The position numbers and the translations under genes are program-made. From the NCBI RefSeq assembly GCF_047496725.1, contig NC_132971.1, forward strand, positions 17,850,001-17,914,000: DNA of 64,000 nucleotides, written 5' to 3'. This document shows, one piece after another, positions 54,154-64,000 of the stretch. The notes beneath the pieces were generated by a model, which worked only from the letters and a program-made list of their open reading frames with translations, was not told where the DNA came from and searched no databases. Origin of the DNA: Anoplolepis gracilipes. Its lineage: Eukaryota > Arthropoda > Insecta > Hymenoptera > Formicidae. Positions within the stretch are counted from its first letter, which is position 1. Every line of letters starts with the position of its first letter.

Positions 54154-54540
54154 TATACAGGATGTCCCAGAATTCGCGGATACGGAGTACACAGCGTGAT
54201 TGTCCGTGTCAAAAGAAACAACTTTTTCTTCAGCAAAAATGTCGAGGGATCAATAATTTTCCAGTTATAAGCAATTGAAAAAGACGGGTTTTTCACAAAC
54301 CAAACTTTGTAGAATTAAAAGATTAACACAATTATATTTTACAGTTAATTTTAGATGGAGTTTACTTTACTAAAATTTTTATTTAAGACTTACTTACAGA
54401 GATATATAATAGCAAAATTTGAAAACTAGCAAAAAATGATAACTTTTCTCGACATTTTTGCTGAGGAAAAAGTTGCCTCTTTTGGCACAGACAATCACGT
54501 TGTGAATTCCGTGTCCGTGAATTCTGAGACACTCTGTATA
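54154..54540. mobile_element. MITE with about 93-bp terminal inverted repeats
   Basis: The ends TATACAGGATGTCCCAGAATTC and GAATTCTGAGACACTCTGTATA are inverted. The arms continue to the shared GCAAAAATGTCGAG motif at 54234-54246 and its complement at 54448-54461. ACAGGGTGTCCC-like tips recur in many insect repeats, and a single similar tip (TATACAGGGTG) is seen at 19168. The middle of about 200 bp is AT-rich and non-coding. Confidence 0.7.
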
Positions 54541-56651
54541 CAAAATAACAAAAATATTTACTTAAAAATCAAAATAAGAACGTATATACAATAATAATAA
54601 TTTTAGTAATATTTTATTTATTAAAGTCATAAAAATTTTTGTAAATTTGCAATCACAAGTGCATTATATTCCTGGAAGCTTAGAGCTTTCATGCTAATAT
54701 TAAATGCTATATTTAATTATGTTTTACATTTTGATAAAAATTTCCAGGAGCTATGGATACAAAGGTCACATGCACAGGATATACGCAGTATATCAGATGA
54801 TATGAAATGTGCTCATAATATTATATTTGACGTAAAAGAGAAAAACATCCTGATACAAATTAAATTTACAAGAAAAATTAAGTATAAAGATAGAGAAGTA
54901 TAGAGATAGAAAACAAAATTAAATATATAAAAAATAAAGTTAATTTATTTTTATTTTAATATAAATTATATATCAATTTTTGTATTTTTTATTATAAGAC
55001 TATACGCATAATTATCACGTGTTTACGGTTCGTATTAATATAAATCACTCTCTTGTGTAAAAATAAACGAATATATCTTTAAATCATATACTTTTAAACA
55101 TTTTATACATCTAGAAATAGTATGCAAAATTAACAATAAGTAAAAATTTATAACTAAACAAACAAAAATTTTGTTATAAAACTTATACTACTTACTTTTT
55201 AATCTTACAAATAATTTTTTCTTTAATATCTTCAGTTATTTTCAAATTAGATGTACTATGTATATTAAATAATAACTTATCACTATTAAAAAATTACCGA
55301 GCCCTTGATATCTCGGATACCTAATTACCTAATAACATGAATGATCTTAAACAACTGATTTTTTATCTTTAGTTTTATTGTCACTTTTCATATTTACGCT
55401 ACTGCGTAATACTGCGTTTAACAAGTCGCATTATGATACGATAAAGATTGTGGTAAGTTAAATATATCACAATATGAATGCGGTCAGTTTTGTGAGAATA
55501 CGGATTATACTAGACGTCAGGGGCGTTGTCATCATACTAAAGAAAAAAATCTTTGTTAGCCTTACATTTTTTAAATGTGAAAAAAGTTATTAGAATTTTG
55601 AAATGTGTTCTCGTATATGCTCTCGACAAGTTTAAAAGTTTTTAATTTATGGAAAAATTCTGTCATTTAAAATAACAAAAACATAATTTTAAAAATTTGA
55701 AGGCAAATTTTGCGATGTTTTATATAAGAATTTTAACTTTTTAAAATGTTTTAAAACAATTTAATATAATTATATAGTTTTTATAATTTTATATAATTTT
55801 AATTTTTAATGAATTTTTACAAAAAAAGACGTAAGTTTTATAAAATGGGCAGCGTGGCGTTATTTCAAATCGTTTTCACAATGGTTTAAATAAGAGAACT
55901 TTTTCTAAAATCGATTCACAACTTTTAGAACACTTTGAGAGGTGTATTGGAACTCTAATAATTTATTTCATATTTTTAAAATGTAGGTCTAACTTTGCAG
56001 ATGTTAGAAGAAGCGGCACATCAATAAGAAAATCGCACTTATTTTCGTAACGTTCGTCTGTTTATACGATCAGTATACGCACAGTGTTTACATAGACATG
56101 TGCTATATGCCCACGCGTAACTGTGAGCTACATGTCGATTATGTGCATTTTACAAACGCCCACGTTAATAGTTGGCATTTGTTTGCACTCGGTGAACATA
56201 AATTACCGTCCATATTTTTCGCCCAATATCATACACTGTATGACCACTGTCAGTGCAGTTTGTATACATTTTATATTTTGTGAAAATTGTTATTATAATA
56301 CTAAATTTGTTCGCGGTTAATGTGTTGCACGTAGACAGTAACAGCAAAACTGCGATGTCAACTAATCATTTGGCAACTCTCTGACAGCAATTGAATTCTT
56401 CCTTCTTCGTAGAAGCGTGATGACAACAGTATATATATCGCTACAACCAAAAAACATCCGGGAAGATGTGGTTAATATTTTCGGAAGCTGCGGTTAATGT
56501 CGCAATTTGTGATTTGGCAAGATTATGCATTAACTTTTAGAATTTCGCGTGTTTACTTTTTCAGATATAAATTGTTTTAATTATATATAAATGTATATTA
56601 TAAAGTTTTGATGCTAATGAAATACTTTGACACAATAACATATATAGTAAT

Positions 56652-56684
<33 letters not shown>

Positions 56685-57489
56685 CCTTACGTAATATTTA
56701 CTTGCTTTTATGATTTTATGATTCATTGCCATACCTTGGATGCTTTATCAGAGATAATTTCATGGTTAAATTATCTTCAAATTCACAGTTTGAAAATCAT
56801 AAGCCGATATTTATTAATAGTTCAAAATCCGAGCATATTATATTTTTAGATTTAGAAATATAATGAAATTTTATTACAGTAGAAATATATGTCATTGCCG
56901 AATTTTTAAAAATAGACATATTTTTATTTTTTGTGTGTAATGTGATATATTGTTAGATTTAGACTACAATCTAATAATAATTGTAGCCGTAAAATAAATT
57001 TATTTTGTACTAATTAGTAGTAACTAATAATTAGTAATAAATAATTATTGCAAAATCTATGACAAACTGATAATGTTGTGTAATTTAAATATATAATAAG
57101 AATAATTTAGTTATAATAAAAATTTTTTGATTATTTATTTTCCAAAGGAGATAAAAATTATTTATTGCAAATATTTTTGTATCTCCATGATAAAAAATAT
57201 ATACTTAATCGTGAGTGCCTTCTCATGTTAACACATATGTAGTACGTAACTGCGGAATATGGCGTCCGGTAGCTTCCATTTCCTGATGCACCAATTAAGA
57301 TAAGTCGCGATAAAGTTTGGGATATCCGTTGATATAATATATATATTATTACTGATAACAGATAATAAAAATTTTAAAATAAAATAATGTTATATTATCG
57401 CATTAAATATTAAATTAAATTAAATTAAAAATACAATAAATTATATTAAATATCTCAATATAATCTCTCTTAAATCTCTATAATCTCTC

Positions 57490-57525
57490 TAGATAGAATT
57501 AAATATTTATATTTAATTCTATCTA
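57490..57525. repeat. Perfect 16-bp-arm palindrome
   Basis: TAGATAGAATTAAATA at 57490-57505 and its exact complement at 57510-57525 surround a TTTA loop. It is AT-rich, so chance is possible. Confidence 0.6.
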
Positions 57526-59212
57526 ATTTTTAAATAAATCTTGTCAATAATTTTGTCAAAAAACATTTTAATCAATTTAATAGTTTAATAAAAACTGTTT
57601 AAAGAATTATTATAATCAATGATATTAATGAAAACAATAAAAATTTGTTAAATATTTAAAAAAATAAATATTATATTTTTTTGTACATTATAACAATTTT
57701 AATATTTTAAAGAAATTTTTTTTACATTTTTTTTACAATTCATTGATTTACTTTTAATACATTTAAAAGTACAATATAGTGTGTCTACGTAGATGATTGA
57801 AGTTATTAAAAGATATATTAAAATGGCCTTTATGTACATGTAATGTTAACGCCATGTCACCTATTAATAAAAATCTTGGAAGTAATACGTCATTCGTTGT
57901 TGTTTTCTACCCTTCGCAATTACTTTAATGTATTTTTAATCTAAGGGGGTAATAAGGAAGTACAGTTTAATAATTGCCAAAATTATCTATTAATAATTAT
58001 TTTGATTAATTTAAAAATTTAATAAAAATTGTTTAAAGAATAATTAATATATTAATTGTATCAGAAATATTAATCAAAATAATAATTAAAAATTATTAAT
58101 CAAAACATTAATCAAAACAATAAAATATTATAACTATATTTTATTTGTTTAAAAATTTTGTAAAAATTTTTCAATTTATATTTAAATATTTTAATGCGTT
58201 TTTTAACAGTTGTACGAAATATAGTAAGACTGATTTATATATTTTTGTATTTATTAAAAATCTATTTTTTATAATTAAGAAAAAAATTAAAAATTGTTTA
58301 AATAATTTACACAATAAATGCTATTGTTGCAATATTTTTCTTTATGTCATCGGTGTGTTACCCTTTTTCAATTTATAGCGATAACAAGCGTTCCATAATT
58401 TTACAATCAAGTTACGTCATTGAGTGAATAGACTTAGTGACAAGAAAGTTATTATCTAGGTTTTCCATTTTACTAAAATTTTACGTAAACTGTTACATAA
58501 ATCTATCGTAATTATATAGAGATATCGATTAGACCATTTAATCGAAGAGTGAGACTTATTTCAGAAAAGCACGTGTAGATATAATTAACACGTTGCTTAA
58601 TAGGATAGAGTGGATAACTATGCGGAAAATAAGTGCCGTCTGGCATACCAAATTGGAAACAATTGAATATATTTTCAGCTCTGGCATTTCTCTCAGAAAG
58701 ACTTAAGTATAAAATAGATAAAGTTTATTTGCATATTATAAATTGATTAGAGATTCTAGATAAAAGACTATTAAAAATAAAAAAAATTTTACGTAAAAAA
58801 TGGTTTAAGAATAAGAAAAGAAATATACACTTTTAATTAGATAAATAATGCTACAAATATGTAAGTTATATATATATATTTTTTTTTAATTATTGTTTTA
58901 AAGTTGTAATATAATAATTGTAGCATAATTAAATTGTTAAATAATATTTTTATACAAATATACATACGAAGATTATAATTAATTATATCTTTTTATAAAC
59001 TCTTTCTTTTGAGAAATAATTACACACATATAAAGTAACAACTTAATTTTACTATGTAAAAAAAATATTATTTATTTCTGATGTCATGTAATAATTTTTA
59101 CATAATTCCTACTCTAATTTTCAATTATGTATTTTCAATTTAAATTATTCTTTTTAGTAGAACAAAAGAATGTACGATTTTACATATTGAATGTAAGACT
59201 TTATGTGTATGT

Positions 59213-59221
59213 GTGCGTGAG

Positions 59222-59261
<40 letters not shown>

Positions 59262-59391
59262 AGTGCGTGCGTGCGAGTGCGAGTGCGTGCGAGTGCGTGC
59301 GTGCGAGTGCGTGCGTGCGAGTGCGTGCGTGCGAGTGCGTGCGTGCGAGTGCGTGCGTGCGTGCGAGTGCGCGCGCGCATGTGTGTGTATG
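59213..59391. repeat. GTGC/GAGTGC minisatellite
   Basis: A run of GTGC units with GAGTGC variants, flanked by (TG)n. It is open in several frames on both strands because the unit lacks stops, so the apparent Cys/Val/Arg and His/Thr/Arg ORFs are artefacts. A (TG)n tract follows at 59437-59456, and the flank GCATCTTTAAAATgAgAAAATTGTTGACATATTTTAT recurs after it as a short duplication. Confidence 0.85.
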
Positions 59392-59752
59392 CTAAATAAA
59401 GCATCTTTAAAATGAGAAAATTGTTGACATATTTTATGTGTGTGTGTGTGTGTGTGCTGAATCAAGCATCTTTAAAATTAAAAAATTGTTGACATATTTT
59501 ATTTTACTTTTAAATTTTTATTTGAATAATATTTGAGAGAGATTTTTGACAGATTTACCTTACTAATCATATATATTATATGTACACTGTGTTATTTTAA
59601 TGTTATATTTCAATCTACTTTTAAACAAACTTGTTGAACAAACATATTTTGCATTACTGAAAATATTAAAGTTTTTAATTATTAAAATACACAAAGAGTA
59701 ACTTTTGATTATTAAGCATAGCACTAAAGTTTATAAATATGTTTTGTTGCAG

Positions 59753-59807
59753 GTGCAGCCGCTAGTTAAAATGAGCAAGTCAACTCGGAAGAGACGCTCT
59801 TAACATT
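59753..59807 (+). other. Possible non-coding 5' exon upstream of norpA
   Basis: A 55-base GC-richer segment is bounded by a good acceptor (gttttgttgcag) and a consensus donor (gtaagt). Inside are ATG AGC AAG TCA and a stop ten codons later, so it is either a 5' UTR exon with a ten-codon upstream ORF or the stop-containing exon of another transcript. It lies about 2 kb before the norpA ATG on the same strand. Confidence 0.35.
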
Positions 59808-61801
59808 GTAAGTTTTCACAATTATACCGTTATTGTTAACAAAATATTTCTAATTATTTGCTGCATATTATTATGATGTGTAGATGTTTAACAAAACTTT
59901 TTTTTTTAAATATGACTATTTTCACTTGGTGGCATTCACATGTACCTTGTTCCACATAGTGCAGGTTTGTCATAAAGGTTAATTGGTGCAACGACGCTAG
60001 AAAGCCTTTTGTACCGTGATGAACTATCGATTATTCAAAATCCAAAAGCCAATGATTCAAGGAAAAGATAAACTGTAATACGAATATCCGACTTTTAAAT
60101 AAATACTACAATTAATACGCAACACACGCGCGCGCATCAAACAAAAAAATGTTAAATTATATTGTTATTCATGTTATATCAATTTTTCTTACGAGGAACT
60201 ATAGTTAAGTATAACACATAAAAATATACAAAAGATATTTATTTTTATCGTCAAAAAGCGTTTCATAACGCTACGTTGTATGTAAAAAGAAGACTTAACT
60301 ATTTTAGTCAGACTATATTTTTTCAGTATATAAAGTGTCCAATGACGTTTTCTTTTCTATACTAACTTTTTTAGTTTTCTACGCCAATGCTAAAAGTATT
60401 CAATATAGATTCTATTTTTTTAACTTCCGTAGGCATAATTAGTTAGAAAACGCAAAAATAATAATGGTTGATATCTGCGATAGAAGAAAAAACACACACA
60501 CACAAAGAATGCTTTTTATAAACTTCTTCATATAAAATGGAAAAGGAATCTATATTATACAATAAAAACATCTATTGAAATAAAAATAATTATGTATAAA
60601 TCATATATAACGAGAAAGAAAAATAGTACAAAATATGTAAATGAGACTTCTGATGGGGTAATATATGATGGTGAATTTATAATTTAAAGATGGAATAATT
60701 ATTAATAATTATTCAACGCCACTTATATAAGTGCACATCTATTTCTATTTTTTCAGAAACAAAAAGACATATCTTGGCAAAATGCATTCAAGACAAAACT
60801 GAATATAATTTTGCAGAAAAAATATATTTGTGCTCAGTTTTAAATAAAATATCTTCTGTAAAGATACGTTTGCATATTTATCTTTAGAAGAGTACAAAAT
60901 GATTTTAAAAAATAACATAAATTACACTAATGATAACGAGTATAATTGATACTAAAAGTAACCGAATGTTGAATTTCTTGTATTTGAAACAAAATAGCAT
61001 GAGAATTTTTAGATTTTTATTGAGATTTATAGAAAAATAAACACACAAGAAAATTAAAATAATTTTAAAAAACTTTTTTATTGTTTTTTTTTTAATTTTT
61101 TATCTACGTTTTTATTCCTTTTTATTATTTCTAATTTTTAAAAATGATTTTAAAATTTGAGTTTGCTTGCATGTCACAGACTATAATAGATTAAAGGTCA
61201 AAGAACGTTAGTGTTTCATTTTCCAGAGGGGTTAATGCCCGATTAAGGTTCAGATGGCTATATTGAAGTATTACGTATATGTGTTACTTATCGGGGCCAC
61301 AGGTCGGCTAATAACTAAATACGGCGTCAAACGAATTCTAAATAGAGAATTACGTGTCAGTGCAAAGATCGTCTGATTATTAGAATAAAAATTTTACATA
61401 TTTGTAATCAAATTTTCTTCTACGATTAATGATAATTTCTTGAGGCTTAATTATATATACATCCTGCATCATGTATGTCTTTATACCAAGCAATTATGTT
61501 TTTAAAAATTCGGTTGGTATGTTTACAGTAAGTGTAAACAGTGCAAACTCTGTGCACTGAATAAACATCGATGCTTAACTTTAGAAATTTATAACACCGT
61601 AATATGAACGCATAATATCTCGCTTAAATACAATCGAGTTACAATCCTAATTCATCAGCGAATTTACACAGCAGAAAAAGTGTAAATATCTATCTTTTAA
61701 AACCTTGACACAAAACAGAAACCATGCGATTTATATCGAAAACAAAGGAACATTTGATAGCATCCAATATATAGGAAAGATAGAGCTGACGAGAAACTCC
61801 G

Positions 61802-61897
61802 ATGCCTTTAATGTTGATATTGATCCTATTGACAGAACCGGAAAACGCCGTATCTAGGCTGACTTTGCCGGAAGTTGGTGGAACGTCGCGGAGATGA
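61802..61897 (+). other. Upstream ORF overlapping the norpA start by ATGA
   Basis: A 31-codon frame from ATG 61802 (MPLMLILILLTEPENAV...) ends in TGA at 61895-61897, sharing ATGA with the norpA ATG. It exists in the mRNA only if transcription or splicing includes 61802. An acceptor-like ttgacag at 61835 could instead start the exon inside it. Confidence 0.35.
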
Positions 61898-62064
61898 CGA
61901 AGAAGTTCGAGTTCAACTGGCAGATCGAAGTGCCGGAAGCACTCCGTACCGGCTGCGTCTTCGATCGTTGGACGGAGGAGAAAGATAATACTGAAATCGA
62001 GCTGAATTGCCTGTTCAAGGTCGACGAATATGGGTTTTTTATTTATTGGCAGAGCGAGGGAAAG
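61894..62064 (+). CDS. norpA: norpA coding exon 1
   Basis: 57 codons from ATG to EGK, donor AAG|gtgagc. The start is chosen because MTKK-EFNWQ is the conserved N-terminus of this PLC-beta branch. The frame stays open past the donor to 62157, but the extra residues are intronic. Confidence 0.94.
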
Positions 62065-62955
62065 GTGAGCTTTTCTTCCGTCGTTTACTATCTTTTGTTT
62101 GGTTTGGATAAAAGAACGAGGTGTTTTCTAAGATCTTTAGCGATCTACCGCTCCTGAATAGATACATTTATCCTTATCTTATCTTTCTCCCCTCCGTAGG
62201 ACGGTGATGTTATAGAGTTATGTCAAGTGAGCGACATTAGAGCTGGAGGCGTTCCAAAGGTAAAAGAATTGTTTCATTATTTCAAAATAATGATAGCCTT
62301 TAATCTATCAAACTTAATTACAAACACTTTGTCAGAAATTAATATAATATTTTATAAGTATATCATAATTTTTGCATATCTAATTGTATGAAAATACGAG
62401 CGTTGTATAATAGTTATTACATAACTTTAGTGCGCTTTATGTTCCTTTAGTAAAATAATAATATCAGAGAAAATATTTGCATTGTATTATCGATATATTT
62501 ATTACAATTTTTTAAATTATATTTGCAAATTATTTAGTACATCTTGATTTCGTAATAATATAAATTTTAATATATGTTCTAGATATACTTTTCCTAATTA
62601 TAACAAAATTTTAACACATGTTCCAAGTATACTTTTCCTAATTATAACTAAGATATTGACATAATTCTCTATTGACATAATTTCTACTATAAAAAGATAA
62701 ATTACTTATATAAATGAAATGACATCTGTCGAACAAAACAATAAAAAAAGAGAAAGAAAGAAAAAAAATATGCTAATAAAAAAGATAATAGCTAATAGAT
62801 TGAAGTATTTTAAATAGGACCCAAAGTTATTTGACAAGCTACTCAGCAAGCATGGTGAACAGTTGGACGAAAAGAGCCTAACTATTTGTTCTGGCGTCGA
62901 TTACACCAACATCAATTATCAACACGTTGTATGTCCGGATCTTGCCACAGCCAAG
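61894..62955 (+). CDS. norpA: Phospholipase C-beta (norpA/PLCB4 class), first three coding exons (partial)
   Basis: The exons 61894-62064, 62200-62259 and 62818-62955 are all phase 0 and encode the first 123 residues of a PLC-beta. This enzyme cleaves PIP2 to IP3 and diacylglycerol downstream of Gq, and in insects norpA is essential for phototransduction. The N-terminus MTKKFEFNWQIEVPEAL, followed by VFDRW, CLFKVDEYGFFIYWQSEGK, DVIELCQVSDIRAGG and LTICSGVDYTNINY, is the N-terminal PH domain and resembles the PLCB4/norpA branch rather than Plc21C. The catalytic X and Y domains, C2 domain and C-terminal coiled coil lie beyond the right edge. Confidence 0.93.
62200..62259 (+). CDS. norpA: norpA coding exon 2 (60 nt)
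   Basis: Twenty codons, DGDVIELCQVSDIRAGGVPK, between acceptor cctccgtag and donor AAG|gtaaaa. It is phase 0 at both ends, and the content continues the PH domain of PLC-beta. Confidence 0.93.
62573..62650. repeat. 44-bp tandem duplication in norpA intron 2
   Basis: TATACTTTTCCTAATTATAAC occurs at 62584 and again at 62628 with similar flanks (ATGTTC-AG/AAG), giving a 44-base period. Two copies only. Confidence 0.65.
62818..62955 (+). CDS. norpA: norpA coding exon 3
   Basis: 46 codons from DPKLFDKLLSKHGEQLDEKS through the ICSGVDYTNINYQHVVCPD segment to ATAK; acceptor taaatag, donor AAG|gtaaac. The next exon is not inside the window: the remaining 1,045 bases are AT-rich intron holding a long hairpin. 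Confidence 0.93.
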
Positions 62956-63773
62956 GTAAACGTCGCACACTAATCATGATAGCAACAGAAACAGGGCATC
63001 GGTCAAATAAATTATTAATTGACTGGCTGATATGATACGCGATGTAGCATTTATGATTAGTACTATCTTTAATAAAACCATAATTTTTTTATAGTAATAT
63101 TTATTATATAATAAATATTATAATTAATAAATAAAATAATTAAAGATTAATTTAATAATCGTAATTGCAACACAAAACTTTTATTTATCGTGATAATTTT
63201 TGTAAGATATAGATAAAATATAATATAAAAAATAAAATATAATATTGTACAATAAAATTGTAAATGTAGGAAAACGTAAACGTGATAATTATTAAGCTTT
63301 TTATCTGATTTATTAAAAATTATTAACATGTCACTTGCTCAGATATTTTGTTACGTGTATATTTCTCTCATTTCTAAGAAACTTTATCATCAGTTATCAC
63401 CTATACTGGCAGGTAATACGGAAGTAGAATGAGTACGTCATACATGTTTTGTACATGCTATAATTGATTCCTTATCGTATTGTGACCTCTCTGTTCTATA
63501 CTTATTATGCTGAACTCTTAATGTTAAACGTAAAACTTAAACGATAAACTGCTGTATTATAAAAATAATATTACTTATTTATTATTAAATGTTAAGTAGT
63601 TATTAAGATATTATTGAGCTACATTTATCTGCTCTTTATTCCAAATTTAAATATGTATTAAATCTATATATTTTATAAATATTTATATATATATATATAT
63701 ATACATATATATTTTTCGCATTTAGAAAAAATAGAAAAAAATAAAATTTTAAATATAATAGATAATATAATAG

Positions 63774-63960
63774 ATAAATATTTTTTATAAAAAAAAATAA
63801 AATAAAATTCTTCTGTCGTAAAACCATAGTTGCATATTTGATATAAAAGCAACCAAATTTTACTATATAACAAAATTTGGTTGCTTTTATATCAAATATG
63901 CAACTATAGTTTTACGACAGAAGAATTTTATTTTATTTTTTTTTTATAAAAAATATTTAT
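63774..63960. repeat. Near-perfect 88-bp-arm hairpin in norpA intron
   Basis: 63774-63861 and 63872-63960 are inverted copies that differ by one substitution (AAACCATAG against AAACTATAG) and one base in an A-run, with a 10-base loop. High arm identity implies a recent origin or structural constraint. No clear target duplication. Confidence 0.85.
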
Positions 63961-64000
63961 ATTTGTCTGCAACATATACATATAATACGTTGCGAATGCA

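Larger units (their letters stand above)
51961..59752. other. Gene-poor interval upstream of norpA
   Basis: No protein gene could be supported. The interval holds the 54.2-kb MITE, the 57.5-kb palindrome, the GTGC minisatellite, and a GC-richer patch at 56030-56350 whose overlapping short frames on both strands are not recognised. It may be a long 5' intron or upstream region of norpA. Confidence 0.4.

Noticed and set aside
59127..59465. Cys/Val/Arg and His/Thr/Arg repeat proteins on both strands
   Set aside because: Translation of the GTGC minisatellite in all frames; not genes.
1..64000. CRISPR arrays, operons, riboswitches, tRNA or rRNA genes
   Set aside because: None seen. This is a eukaryotic chromosome segment with introns, and tandem repeats here are microsatellites. 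tRNA detection by eye is limited, so a covariance-model scan would be decisive.

Overview
The window is AT-rich animal DNA with long introns, dense (TA)n/(GA)n/(CA)n microsatellites and many small inverted-repeat elements. Exon sequences match insect neuronal genes, and the overall look suggests a hymenopteran, probably an ant. That lineage call is inference from base composition, repeats and protein resemblance; no search was run.

Three protein genes can be supported. (1) 1572-17658, plus strand: the 3' six coding exons of a D2-like dopamine receptor (Dop2R), from TM3 to the stop codon. All exons join in frame to 440 residues; the N-terminus, TM1 and TM2 lie upstream of the window. A strong pre-microRNA-like hairpin sits in its penultimate retained stretch of intron, at 16210-16288. 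(2) 36303-31106, minus strand: an eight-exon gene for an unrecognised secreted protein of about 697 residues. Its signal peptide is split between a 21-nt first exon and exon 2, and a TATA box lies upstream. (3) 61894-62955 and beyond the right edge, plus strand: the first three coding exons (123 codons) of a phospholipase C-beta of the PLCB4/norpA class, with a possible non-coding 5' exon at 59753-59807.

Layout: 1-17658 is Dop2R exons and introns; about 17659-18050 is its 3' UTR; 18050-31105 has no supported gene but holds a piggyBac-type MITE and other repeats; 31106-36500 is the secreted-protein gene, tail-to-tail with Dop2R and divergent from norpA; 36500-59750 is gene-poor, with several inverted-repeat elements and GC/CpG-rich islands at 50.1-50.7 and 51.3-52.0 kb; 59753-64000 is the 5' part of norpA.

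Dop2R (a Gi-coupled aminergic receptor) and norpA (the Gq effector of phototransduction) are both neural signalling genes but belong to different pathways; nothing in the sequence shows joint regulation. The parts least explained by known families are the secreted gene, the candidate intronic microRNA, and the set of long hairpins (507-1465, 48785-49255, 63774-63960).
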